Shown here: piece after piece, positions 17,216-27,700 of the stretch
How the letters are laid out: each line of letters begins with the position of its first letter
Position numbering within the stretch: the stretch's first letter is position 1
Assembly (NCBI RefSeq): GCF_022899355.1
Contig: NZ_JALJCK010000023.1
Span: 1-40,931, forward strand
Direction of reading: 5' to 3'
DNA from: Shinella yambaruensis
Lineage (GTDB): Bacteria; Pseudomonadota; Alphaproteobacteria; Rhizobiales; Rhizobiaceae
DNA length: 40,931 bases
Notes under the pieces: model-generated
Database searches by the model: none
What the model saw: the letters and a program-made list of their open reading frames with translations, nothing else
What the model was told of the DNA's origin: nothing
Made by a program: the position numbers and the translations under genes

Positions 17216-18217
17216 CTAGAGCGCAGCCTCGATCTTTTCGGCGGCTTCCGGGGAGACCCAGGCCTTCCACATGTCCTTGTTCTCTTCGAGGAAGTGCTTT
17301 GCGCCGTCTTCGCCGCTCGCCTGGTTGTCGGTCATCCAGGCCATCAGCTTGTTGACCGTGTCGTTCGACCAGGAGCGCTTCGCCAGATAGTCCATGACCT
17401 CGGGACCGGCCGTTTCGGAGAAGGATTTTGCCACGAGCGTCACGACCTTGTCGGCCGGCCAGTCGTTGGTCTTCGGATCCGGGCAATCGGCGACGGTGTT
17501 GCAACGCTTCCACTCGGCCGCGTCATAGGGCACGCCATGGCCGAGCTTCACCATCTCGTATTTGCCAAGGAGGGCGGTCGGCTCCCAGTAATAGCCGGCC
17601 CAGCCTTCCTTGCGCTCATAGGCCTTGGCGATCGAGCCGTCGAGGCCGGCGGCCGAGCCGGTGTCGACCAGCGTGAAGTTCGCCGCCTCCGCGTCATAGG
17701 CCTTGAAAAGCTGTGCGGTGACGACCGTGCCGCCCCAGCCCTGCGGACCGTTGTAGATCGCGCCCTTGCTGGAATCTTCCGGGTCCGGGAAGAGTTCGGG
17801 ATGCTTCAGCACATCCTGGATCGTCTTGATGTCGGGATGGGCGTCGGCGAGATATTTCGGAATGAACCAGCCCTGGACGCCGCCGTCGGGAAGCGGCGAG
17901 CCGACCTGCACGATGCGGCCTTCATCCGTGCCCTTCTTGACCACGTCGGGCAAGAGGTCGATCCAGGCTTCCGGCGCGATATCCGGCTCGCCTTTCTCTG
18001 CCATGGAGGTGATGGTCGGGACCGTGTCGCCGATGGTGATCTCGGCATTGCAGCCGTAGCCTTCGTTGAGGATGATCTTGTCGAGGTTGGAGAGCACTTC
18101 GGCGCTCTGCCAGTTCATGCTGGCGATGGTGATGTCGCCGCATTCGGCGGCGCTGGCCAGCGACGCGCCGGCGACGGTGCCCAGGAGCAATGCGGTTGAT
18201 GCAAGCAGAATTTTCAT
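17216..18217 (-). CDS. proX: Glycine betaine/proline-type ABC substrate-binding protein (ProX/OpuAC family)
   Basis: A 333-residue periplasmic binding protein. The Sec signal is MKILLASTALLLGTVAGASL, ending near ASAAEC. The mature protein starts ECGDITIASMNWQSAEVL and contains AYERKEGWAGYYWEPTALLG and CNTVADCPDPKTNDWP. I start it at 18217, at the signal peptide; the longer open frame merges with unrelated sequence upstream. It is transcribed after the FAD oxidoreductase (110-nt gap) and before proW. It is closely similar to the orphan protein at 12029-13024, including the whole CNTVADCPDP segment, so the two probably arose by duplication and may bind different methylated compounds. Confidence 0.92.
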   Translation of the reverse strand: MKILLASTALLLGTVAGASLASAAECGDITIASMNWQSAEVLSNLDKIILNEGYGCNAEITIGDTVPTITSMAEKGEPDIAPEAWIDLLPDVVKKGTDEGRIVQVGSPLPDGGVQGWFIPKYLADAHPDIKTIQDVLKHPELFPDPEDSSKGAIYNGPQGWGGTVVTAQLFKAYDAEAANFTLVDTGSAAGLDGSIAKAYERKEGWAGYYWEPTALLGKYEMVKLGHGVPYDAAEWKRCNTVADCPDPKTNDWPADKVVTLVAKSFSETAGPEVMDYLAKRSWSNDTVNKLMAWMTDNQASGEDGAKHFLEENKDMWKAWVSPEAAEKIEAAL

Positions 18218-18327
18218 TTGCGTTCCCTTTGTGTTAGCGGCGAAGCTATGAACCGGAGCGCCGCGACATCCGGCCTGATGGTGAACTTTTTCGACGGATC
18301 GCGCCGCGCCCGGCAGGCGCTTCAGGA

Positions 18328-19677
18328 TCACTCCGCGCCGGCCCTCCATTCCTTGAAGGCTAGGTTCGCCTTCGCGCCGATGGTCCTGAACGGCTGCATC
18401 GGGAGCGGCCTGGGCGCCTCGAAGCGTGCGAAGATTTCCGTGAGCCGCGATTTCCGGCCGAGCATCAGGTCGGCCGCGGCGATGCCGTTGGCGGTCGCCT
18501 TCGTCGCGCCCACGCCGTTGCAGCCGCATGCCGCGAAGATGCCGCGCTCGATCTCGCCGAAGGCGGGCACGGCGTTCCATGTGAGCGCCATCGCCCCGCC
18601 CCAGCGATATTCCATCGGGACGTCTGCAAGCGTGGGAAAGCGTGCGTTGTACTTCTGGTCGTGCTTCGCGCCGGCACGTCGAAGCGTCCCGTTTCCGGCC
18701 TCGATGCCCGCGTGATAGCTGTAGCGGGAGCGCACGAGGATGCGGTCGCCGCGCTCTCCCGCGATACGGCGGACCGTCGTTCCCATCGGCAGCGCCGGCG
18801 TGGCCGCCCAGTTCCTCTGTCCGCGAAGGTGGCCGGGATCGAACGCGCGCGTCATCGATGCCCACGTGAACACGTGGAGAAGGCGGCTTTCGAAGAAGCC
18901 GAAGCTTTCCGCATGGCCGTTGTTTGCCAGGATGATCCTGCCCGTGCTGACGGCGCCGTGCGGCGTCGTCACGGTCCATTCGCCGCCGCCGTCGCCTTCG
19001 ATCCGCACCGCGGGCGAATTCTCATAGACCGTGACCGGATCACGCAGGCTGTCGGCCAGTCCGCGAATATAGGCAGCGGGCTGGACCATCACCGTTCCCG
19101 GCATGAAGAGGCCGGACGTATAGGTCTCGACACCCGTTATATCGGCGATCCCGCGCGCATCGAGCAGCTGATGCCTTTCTCCGAGCGCCGCCAGGCCTTC
19201 CGCGTATTTGACCAGGTGCCGATCGCCCTCGTCGCTGATGGCGACGCTGTAGCGTCCGCATGGATCGAAGATCGTGCGTCCCCAGCGCTGTTCCTCGGCG
19301 ACGGCACTTGCCAGCGCAATCGCGGTGCGACTGATCTCGATGGCCTCGCGGTTCTTGGCGATCGTGTCGCCACCATAGTCCTCGGAAGAGACGTCGTGCG
19401 GCAGGTCGATGATGAAGCCGGAGTTGCGACCGGCGGCCGCGTCCCCGATGACGCCGGCCTCGAGCACCGCGACCCGCAGGGCCCGATCGATATCCCCTAT
19501 CCTGCGCGCGGCGGAGAGGCCGGCGAAGCCGCCGCCGATGATCACCACATCGGCGGTGGAGCGGCCCGCGAGCCGGGGCTTCGCCTGGCGGGGAGGGAGC
19601 ATCGCCACCCATCCGGAGACGCCCGTGTTCGTCGGGAGCCTCGATGCGGCAAAGACCTTTTTCGCGGGACGGTTCAC
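18328..19677 (-). CDS. FAD-dependent amine/amino-acid oxidoreductase (paralogue of 6883-8229)
   Basis: A 449-residue DAO-superfamily flavoenzyme. The FAD-binding motif is ADVVIIGGGFAGLSAARRIG (about residue 43), then GRNSGFIIDLPHDVSSEDY, and TYTSGLFMPGTVMVQPAAYI near residue 205. It shares these blocks with the protein at 6883-8229, so the two are paralogues. The start codon is GTG at 19677, 3 nt after the dapA-like stop, which points to translational coupling. It lies in one operon with a DapA-family enzyme and a complete betaine-type transporter. The likely role is oxidation of the imported or demethylated amine to an imine. The substrate is not determined. Confidence 0.88.
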   Translation of the reverse strand: MNRPAKKVFAASRLPTNTGVSGWVAMLPPRQAKPRLAGRSTADVVIIGGGFAGLSAARRIGDIDRALRVAVLEAGVIGDAAAGRNSGFIIDLPHDVSSEDYGGDTIAKNREAIEISRTAIALASAVAEEQRWGRTIFDPCGRYSVAISDEGDRHLVKYAEGLAALGERHQLLDARGIADITGVETYTSGLFMPGTVMVQPAAYIRGLADSLRDPVTVYENSPAVRIEGDGGGEWTVTTPHGAVSTGRIILANNGHAESFGFFESRLLHVFTWASMTRAFDPGHLRGQRNWAATPALPMGTTVRRIAGERGDRILVRSRYSYHAGIEAGNGTLRRAGAKHDQKYNARFPTLADVPMEYRWGGAMALTWNAVPAFGEIERGIFAACGCNGVGATKATANGIAAADLMLGRKSRLTEIFARFEAPRPLPMQPFRTIGAKANLAFKEWRAGAE

Positions 19678-19680
19678 GGC

Positions 19681-20565
19681 TCAGGCTTCGCGTTCGACGA
19701 GGGTGCCGAGCGCCGTGCGGAGAATGTCGATCCGCTCGGGCGACAGGGCCCTGAGCGGCTTGCGCGGCGCGCCCGCGCCATAGCCGGTGAGTTCGGCGGC
19801 GGCGTAGACGGACTGCACGTAGTCGCCTTCCCAGATCAGGGACATGGCAGGCTCGAGGACCGTCCAGATCGCGCGTGCCTTCGACCAGTCGCCGGCCATT
19901 GCGGCTGTGACGAGGGCAAGTGCGGTGCGCGGCGCGAAGTTCGCACCACCCCAGATCAGGCCGCTCGCGCCGGACCAGAGCGCGAAGGGCACGAGATTGT
20001 CGGCGCCGTTCATGACGGGCAGGCCGGTGCGGATGAGGGATGCCTGCCTGCCGAGGTCGCCGCTGCTGTCCTTGACGGCGCAGAAGTTCGGGATCGCGCA
20101 CAAGTCCGCAAGCAGCGACGGCGTGACCGTGACGCCCACAGCATGGGGAACGTTGTAGCCGATGACCGGCAGTCCGGCGGCTGCGACCTCCGTGTAGAAA
20201 TCGATAATGCCCTGGTCGTCGGTCGGCCCTTCGAAGAAGGGCGGAAGCACCATGACGCCGTCAGCGCCGCAATCGGCCGCATGCTTCGTCCGGGCGACGA
20301 CGTCGTCCGTCAGAAGGGCGGAGGTCTGGACGATGAGCTTTGCACGTCCGTTGATGATCTTCGATCCGCGCCGCACGAGTTCGTCCGACTCTTCCCGCGA
20401 AAGATAGACATGCATGCCGGTGCCGGAGCTGAGGACGAAGCCAGGCACGCCCAGCGCCAGGTAGCGTTCGAGGTTCTGTTCCAGCCGCGCATGGTCGATG
20501 CGGCCCCCGGCGTCGAAGGGCGTGGCAATGGCAAGGTTCAGGCCCGCAAAGGGGAAGTCGGTCAT
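19681..20565 (-). CDS. DapA-family lyase/deaminase (second paralogue)
   Basis: A 294-residue class I aldolase-type TIM barrel. The Schiff-base lysine is in FCAVKDSSGD (about residue 160) and the tyrosine segment is PVIGYNVPHAVG (about residue 133). The loop that is usually G-x-x-GE reads SSGTGMHVYLS here, with methionine where glutamate is usual, unlike the protein at 9728-10633 (GSTGEYY). I start it at 20565 (MTDFPFAGLNLAIATPF), since the longer frame runs through the promoter. It is the first gene of the operon dapA-like, FAD oxidoreductase, proX, proW, proV. Deamination or retro-aldol cleavage of an oxidised product is inferred; HypD-like activity is one option. Confidence 0.86.
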   Translation of the reverse strand: MTDFPFAGLNLAIATPFDAGGRIDHARLEQNLERYLALGVPGFVLSSGTGMHVYLSREESDELVRRGSKIINGRAKLIVQTSALLTDDVVARTKHAADCGADGVMVLPPFFEGPTDDQGIIDFYTEVAAAGLPVIGYNVPHAVGVTVTPSLLADLCAIPNFCAVKDSSGDLGRQASLIRTGLPVMNGADNLVPFALWSGASGLIWGGANFAPRTALALVTAAMAGDWSKARAIWTVLEPAMSLIWEGDYVQSVYAAAELTGYGAGAPRKPLRALSPERIDILRTALGTLVEREA

Positions 20566-20656
20566 GGCAGCAGGTCCGCGGTTCGACGGGATCGGATGAG
20601 GCCATCGGTGCATTACGCACCGATGGCTCCGGGTGTCATGCAGGGCTATCTTTGAA

Positions 20657-20811
20657 AGACAATAAGTAGACAATTGATAGACTGTCAATAGGCATGATGC
20701 TAGCATGCCCGCGCAATTCGCTTCGAATGGCTTGTGGAGGAGGCCGTAGCGCCGGCTTGCGCCCGGCGAAAACCGCGGTGCCCGCATTGACCCGCCTATC
20801 GATTGTAGACA
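20657..20811. promoter_or_regulatory. Divergent promoter with GTAGACA operator words (dapA2 operon / gntR)
   Basis: In the 270-nt spacer, GTAGACA lies at 20666-20672, flanked by AGACAATA and by an ATTGA-N7-TCAAT inverted repeat at 20673-20689. TTGTAGACA lies at 20803-20811, 25 nt before the regulator start. Identical words are found at 10702-10742 upstream of the other dapA-like operon. The position near the regulator start suggests autoregulation. Confidence 0.5.
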
Positions 20812-20835
20812 GATTGCCGCTCAAAGGAGTTCGAC

Positions 20836-21549
20836 ATGGCCACAGAGCAAATCCCGACCGAGGCAGGCGCCGGGGTCGACCGCAAGACCGCCCTCAGTTC
20901 GAGCCTGCGCCACCGCATCCTGACGATGCAGATCGCGCCGGGCTCGGTTCTGGACGAGATCGCGCTCAGCGAGGAATTCGGCCTTTCACGGCCGCCGGTT
21001 CGCGAAGCCATGCGGCAGCTTGCCGGCGAGGGCTTCATCGAGCTTGAGGCCAATCGTCCCGCGCGCGTGACCTCCATGAGCTATCAGTCGCTGCGCGACT
21101 TCTTCCTGGTGGCGCCGCTCATCTATGCCGCGACCACGCGGCTTGCCGCGGAAACCGCGACGAAAGCGGATATTGCGGGTCTTCGGGAAATCCAGGCCAG
21201 TTTCCGCCAGTCCGTCGAAGGTGACGATATCGATGGCCGCGTCTTCTACAACGACCAGTTCCATCTGCGCATCGGCGAGGTCGCGAACAATCCCTACCTG
21301 CTGCCGAGCCTGCGCCGGCTGCTGATCGATCACGCGCGGATCGGAAAGATCTTCTACCGTCCCGCCAATGCGCAGATGCAGGACAATCTGGAAGAGGCCT
21401 GCCGCCAGCACGACGACATTATCGACGCCATCGCCCATCACGATGCCGACCGCGCCGAGGCGCTGGTGCGCGCGCATCTCGATCTGTCGCGCAAGAACAT
21501 GGCGATGTATGCCGCCCCGGAAGGCATGCAAGTCGCCATCGGCGTCTAG
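20836..21549 (+). CDS. GntR-family transcriptional regulator, FCD (FadR C-terminal) type
   Basis: A 237-residue regulator. The N-terminal winged HTH (about residues 18-82) has LRHRILTMQIAPGSVLDEI and LSRPPVREAMRQLAGEGF. The C-terminal all-helical FCD ligand domain starts near residue 90 and contains conserved metal/ligand residues in DDIIDAIAHHDADRAEALV. The start at 20836 follows AAAGGAG. It diverges from the dapA-like/FAD/proXWV operon. FCD regulators typically bind palindromes with a T-GT/AC-A plan and respond to organic acids. The operator words in its own promoter recur upstream of the operon at 10633, so it may control both clusters. Confidence 0.92.
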   Translation: MATEQIPTEAGAGVDRKTALSSSLRHRILTMQIAPGSVLDEIALSEEFGLSRPPVREAMRQLAGEGFIELEANRPARVTSMSYQSLRDFFLVAPLIYAATTRLAAETATKADIAGLREIQASFRQSVEGDDIDGRVFYNDQFHLRIGEVANNPYLLPSLRRLLIDHARIGKIFYRPANAQMQDNLEEACRQHDDIIDAIAHHDADRAEALVRAHLDLSRKNMAMYAAPEGMQVAIGV

Positions 21550-21591
21550 ACAACCGAGCGTCCTTCGCCGTGTCTGTGCATCAGGCAGAGA

Positions 21592-21602
21592 TGGCGCACC
21601 CG
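21592..21602 (-). repeat. Partial copy of tRNA-Arg 3' end (candidate distal att site)
   Basis: TGGCGCACCCG is identical, in the same orientation, to the last 11 nt of the tRNA-Arg(CCG) gene including CCA (35593-35603). It lies 43 nt after the GntR regulator, outside any gene, and 180 nt before the end of the first defence gene. The flanking bases match only partly. This geometry is expected for the distal junction of an element integrated at the tRNA 3' end, but 11 nt is short. Confidence 0.45.
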
Positions 21603-21781
21603 GCATGGCGAAGATGAAAACTAGAGCATTGGCACCACTTCGTGAGTGCGGCAGGCTCAAATTGTAATGCGCAAGCTGCACAGACAGAAAAGTTATGAAA
21701 ACAACTGCGTGGTGGAGATGCCGTATATTGGCAGGCGCCTGCCGGCGCGAAGGTGAGTGCTTCGGTTTCACGGAACATGGC

Positions 21782-24700
21782 TTATCCGGACAGTTGAATG
21801 TTCACGATATGCTTGCGGGCCCGTGCGATCGCTTCGTCGAGACGGGCGCGAGACACGGCTGCGAGGCGTTCGACGCCCAGGAGACGTGCCAGGTCGCGCG
21901 CGGGGTCGGGCTCGTCCAGCAGGTCGGGATTATCGAGCACGACGGCAGTGAGCTCGGCGAGCGGGATGTCTCCGATCGGCCTGCGCGCCTCCTCGCTTGC
22001 AGGCTGCCGATACGGAAGGATATCCGACACGGCCCCCTTCTTCCAGATGAACTCGCCGCTCGATTCCACGGTCCTGTCCAGATCGCGCAAGTGAAGGCCT
22101 ATCCTTTCACGGATTCGTCCCCCTGTCCGCAGCCAGCCGTGGGCGCGGGCCAGCCGCTGGGCAAGGATGTCGGTGCGCAAGGGACTTTCGGTCTCGATGA
22201 TGGCTTCGATCATCCTCCGCAAGATATCCCGATAGCCGAATTCGAAGAACTGTTCGGGATCGGCCGGAAAACCGGAAAGATCGGTGACATGATATCGTTG
22301 CTTCCCAGCGACCTCGGCCAGGGTTGCCGACGCAGCCGCCTGCATTGCTGCTCCTTCGATAGCGCGAGAAACCATTGGTGCGTCCGCCGAGACGAGTTCC
22401 GCCTCAATGGTCGCTGACGGCGGCGCGGGTTCCTCGGCGGGAGCAGCCCCGTCGTCGCGAATCTCCTCGACCGCCTCCACCTCATGTCCCATATCCCAAT
22501 GAGTGGCAACGTCCTCGTTTTCGGCGGCCCTGCGCGCCCTGCTTTCCTCCAGCAGACTTTCCAGCCCGGCGTGGAGCCTCTCGACGCAGCCTGCGGCATC
22601 GAACCACCAGTCCGTCGACCAGACACGGAGGATGTTCCAGCCCAGCCCCTTCAGGACCTGCTCGCGAACCTTGTCGCGATCCCGTGCGGTGGCCGACCTG
22701 TGATAGGTGGCGCCGTCGCATTCCACACCTGCGAGATACGCGCCGGCAAGATCGGGGTGGCGGATGCCGAGGTCGATCCGGAAGCCGGAAATCCCGACCT
22801 GTGGCAGGACCGTCCAGCCGCGCCGCTCCAGTTGCAGGGCGACGGCCTCATCGAAGGGGGAGTCGAAGCCACCGACCGATCCGATGTCCTGGGCGGGCAA
22901 CGCGACCGCGCCGCGCTCGGCATAGTCGAGAAACGTCTTCAGGTGCTGCACCGCCAGCGCCTTCGTCCGCGCCGGATCGATCTGATCGGCCGTGAAGCCG
23001 GAGAAAACGACCAGTTCCTGGCGCGCGCGGGTCACAGCGACGTTGAGGCGCCGCTCTCCGCCGTCGCGGTTTAGCGCACCGAAATCCATCGTCAGCTTGC
23101 CGGCGGCGTCCTTCCAGAACGTGATCGAGAAAAAGATGACGTCACGTTCATCACCCTGCACGTTCTCCAGATTCTTGACGATCGTCTGTTCGACCCGTTC
23201 TTCAGCGAAGAACCATTCAAGCTCGGGGTCGTTCCGGCGCGCCGCGTCGAGCAGATCCAGGATCAGCGACTGCTGCTGGGCGTTGAAGGTGATGACGCCG
23301 AGCGTCGGGCGATCCTTTTCCGGCAGCTTCAGCCAGCCCTTCATGCGGCAAACCGCTTCGCGCGTGACGGCTTCCGCTTCGATCCTGTTCGTCCGGCTCT
23401 TGCCGCGATCGTAAACACCGTCGGGCACTTTATGGAGGCGCACCGCGCGGTCTTCGACCAGAGGCGACGGGAACGTCACCAGACGATTCTGGTAGTAGTG
23501 GTGATTGGAGAAGGCGATCAGCGACTCGCTTCGGCTGCGATAGTGCCACCTCAGATCCCGTACCGGAATGCCGGCCGCTTTCGCCTCGTCCAGAATGCTC
23601 TCCAGATCCTTCTCGTGATCGGCGATCTCATCCTCATCCTCGTTGCGGCCGAAGAAGTTCGTCGGCGGCAATTGTTTCGGGTCGCCGACGATGACGGTCT
23701 GGCGTGCCCGTGCGATGGCGCCGACAGCATCCCAGGTGGTGATCTGGGACGCCTCGTCGAAAATCACGACATCGAATAGCGCCTGATCCGGCGGGAGGTA
23801 CTGGGCGATGGAGAGCGGCGACATCAGCATGCAGGGCGCTAGCTTGGGAAAGCTCTGCGGCATCTTGCCGATCATGTCGCGTATCGACTGGCTCGGCCGC
23901 TGCAGTTCCATCTGGTGGCGCAGCAGCCCGAGCTCCGAATTGCGCGAAACGCTCTGCACGGCGGGCAGTCCATGCGCAATTGCGCTGATCACGCGGCGAG
24001 TGGCGTGCGAGCGCACCAGATCGTCGATCTCACGAAATTCCTTGATAGCGTTTTCGTGCTGGAATCGCCGGAAATCCCGCAGAACAGGATCGCTGTCGAG
24101 AACCTTCGGAAGCCACCATCTGGCGTATCCCAGTCGAAACGCCGATCGCGCGTCTTCGGGACGGACCATCCCCTTCTCGATCTGCTCGACAAGAGGGGCA
24201 AGGCTGGAGGCTATCGCCCGGCGTCTGATGCGGCACCAGGCCGACCAGTCGCGAAGAAGATGCCGCCCATTCACGAGAGCACCGAGATTCTCGCTCAGTG
24301 TCGCGAGGTCGGGTCCGTCCGGTTCTGATGAAATCTCTCGCCCGGAAACCTCGCGGAAGTGCTTACGTACAGCCTGAAAACCTTCGATCGCGGTGAGAAG
24401 CCTGTCTCCCGACTGCCGGACCCCGTCATTCTCGGACGTCCCGCGCAGGCATGGGGCAACGAAGCGGAGCATCGATCGTGTCTCTTCCTGGCTGCGCCCC
24501 GGAATTGGAACGGTGGCGCGAAACTCCCACGCGAGTTCGAGGATTTCCGCGACGGCGACGACGTCGGTCGCCAGACCCTCGATCGGCAGAGGTTTGCCCG
24601 CCAATTGATTCCGATCGATCGCCGACAGGCATTCCTTCATGTGGCGCAACAGCGGGATATCCCGCCCCGGATCTGCTGTTCCTCCATCAGCGTAGCTTTG

Positions 24701-27700
24701 CAGCAACTTCTGGACCTTGCGCTTGCCGAGCGCAGACGTGGGCCAGAACGACGCGTTCGCCTCCCGCCACTTACGGTCCAGCGCATCGGGATCGAGGTCG
24801 CGCACTGCGGTCACGGCATAGGCGGCGGAAAGTCCGCGCTCTGCCTCGCGGTAGCTCTTGATGGAATTCGCGAGCGTCTCCAGTGCGCCGGCGCATTGCG
24901 GAAGCTCTCGATCGAAGACGATGGTGATATCGCGGCCCCGGCATTTCCGCATCACCCTCGCGAGGTTGGCCAGCCCTTGGATTTCGGCTTGTGAAGATCG
25001 GCCTTGCGACCCGAGGCCAAGGCTTGCGAGATAGGCCTCGACAGCGATCCTCACCGCCTCGATCGCATCTTTTAGGGATTGCGCCGCCGCAAGCAGGCTT
25101 TCCTGCCAGCCGGAGCTCCAGTCACCGACATCGACAAGATCCAGCGCCGGCTGCCGCTCGACGGAAGCGAAAACGAGGCCGAGCTGGCCGGCAAGCTCTT
25201 CCAGATCGTGGAGCGTTTGTGCGTCATGGGCATCCCGCTCCGGCCACGCAAGGCCTGGTGCCGGGCTGTCCGTAGCCTTGAGGGCGATTCCGAGCGCCAG
25301 ATAGGGCGTCCATCCATTCGGGTAGCGCCTGTGCAAAGCCTCGACATAGGCATTCAGCTCGTCGCGACGCAGCCGTAGGCGCTCGTTGACCGCCACCCAT
25401 TCGGATACATCGATCCCGCCGCCCTGTTCCCAGGCCGCCTTGAGCTGCCCTAGGAAATGGCGGCGGTCGGCCTTGTTCGAATGCAGCTCGATGCAGTGAT
25501 TGCCGAGGCCGTGCTCGCGCAATCGGCGATAGACGACATCGAGCGCGGCCGTCTTCTCGGCGACGAACAGGACCGTCTTTCCCACAGCCAGGCAGCTTGC
25601 GATCATGTTGGCGATGGTTTGGCTCTTGCCGGTGCCTGGTGGGCCGACGATGACGAAGTCCCGCCCTTCGGCGGCGGCAAGGCTCGCCGCCATCTGCGAT
25701 GAATCCGATGGAAGAAGGCAGATGAGGTCGGACGGCGCATAGGCGCGATCGAGCTCGCGTTCCTCGCGAAACGGTGGCTGCCCGTCGCCCGCCTGGAACG
25801 CTTGCTCAGGCGTGTCGATCAGGTGGCGGACAACCTTGTTCGCGCGGAGCGCCTCTGTACGCTCCACCAGATCCTTCCACATGAGAAACTTTGCGAAGGA
25901 AAAGGTCGACAATGCGGTTTCATCGACGACCTCCATCCCCGGAACGTCGCGGATCGCCTGGCGCATCATGGCAAGAAGGCGTGGAACGTCGATGCCGTTG
26001 TCGTCGAGCGGAAGGTCTCCCGAAAATTGCGGAAGCTTCAGATCGAAATCGCGCTCCAGGAACTGCAGGAGCGTGGCGTTGAAGCGCGGCTCGTCCTCGT
26101 GGAAACGGACCGTGAAACGCGAGCTGGCGCTGCGGCGCTCAAGCTTCACGGGGACCAGCAGAAGGGGAGCCCGGTAGCTGCGATCATCCTCCGGCTTCTT
26201 CTTCCAGCGCAGAAACCCGACGGCGAGGAACAGGGTGTTCGCGCCGCCCTCGGCAAAGTCGTTTCGGACCTGCCGGTGAAGGTCGATCAGCCGTGCCTCA
26301 AGCTCGGATGCACCGAGCGTCGAGGAGAGTTCATCCCTGAGCAGCGCTTCGGCCGCGAAGCCGCGTTGCAGGTCTCTGCCGTGAACGTCGCGATATAGCG
26401 CGGCATCGCGCTCGCCGAGCGGATTTTGCTCGGGAAGAGATATGATCCGGATTGCACCACCGCCCGCCAGCCGATCCTCGAGGTAGGCGACGTCCGTGCA
26501 GAGAAACGGGATGGTCTTCCTCGAATCCGGAAAATTGAGGAGCCGGTTGCGAAGGGTGAGGTCGAGCAGTTTCTTCTGCCACCGGTCGATGCGGCCGGCA
26601 GCGGTGGTCGGCTTCACTTCGATGGTTTCGGCCGGCAATTCGCCGAAGGATGGCGCCACGGGCAGAGGCAGGTCCGCAACGGGCGTAACCTCTTCATCGA
26701 GAACGGTGCGGCGAATCGGCTCGTGCGAGGCAAGCGGCATGATCCCGCCGCTCCGTGACCGCCGGACATCGATTGCCGCCACGAAGGCATGGGCTTCGGT
26801 CTCGCCGAGACGATGATCGAGAACCTGTTGTGCGCTCTCCATCGTCATGGCGGGGCGATGCGTTACGCCGGTCGTTTCGAAGACGATCAACTCGCGGGAT
26901 GCGAGCGCCTTGCGGACCTCCATCTGGTCCGTCTCGATCGCGTTGGCGAAGGTTCTCTTGGCCAGCCATGCACCGGCTGCCGCATGCCCTTGGAACATCA
27001 GAAGGACAGGATACAATCCGGCAGCTTCCAGGGCCGCGGCGAAAAGAAGTGTGGTGTCGAGGCAAGTCGCCAGCCGCTCCTCGGAAATCGTGCTCGGGCG
27101 CCTGATCTTCTGGCCGCGGCTTTCGAAACTGGCGGGCGGTTCCGCGTAATGCAGCGCCATGCCGGCAATCGCCGAGTAGATGGCGGCGGCGAGCAGGTAG
27201 GCCCGCTGCGGGCTCCCGGACTGGTAGCCGTCCAGGCCGCTTTGATGTCCATGTGCGGCCAGCCGCTCTGCCGCATTGCGCAGAATGGATGCCACGCTCG
27301 GATCGTTCGGCATGACGAAGGCCGGAAGCAGTTGCGCCATGTCGGCGACGCCGCCCCATTCGTCCCGGGCGAGCAGCCTTACGGGAAGGCGCCGTTCGTC
27401 AAGGACGTCTCCCGCCGATGACAGACGAAGCGTGATCTCGCCGCGCTCCGCCTCGTTGAGGCCGGCGAGATAGCCGGCGTCGAGCTCCACTTTCCTGTCG
27501 TTCAGCGCAAGTCTGTCGCCCGGCACGAGCCGGTCGACCGTCCATGTTTTCGGCCTCAGGAACGAGGGGGAAGAGGTCAATTCCAGCTTGCAGTTGGCAA
27601 AGTGCCTGTCGCTGCTGTTCTCGATCAGAATGGAGCGAATAACCGGTATGGCATTCTGATAGGATGCGTAAGTGAAGCTCGCGGCGATATCGGCAACGAT

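Noticed and set aside
21730..21743. Perfect 14-nt palindrome GGCAGGCGCCTGCC downstream of the DUF4011 gene
   Set aside because: It has no loop and no T-run, so it is not a credible terminator; as an operator or recombination site it has no further support.
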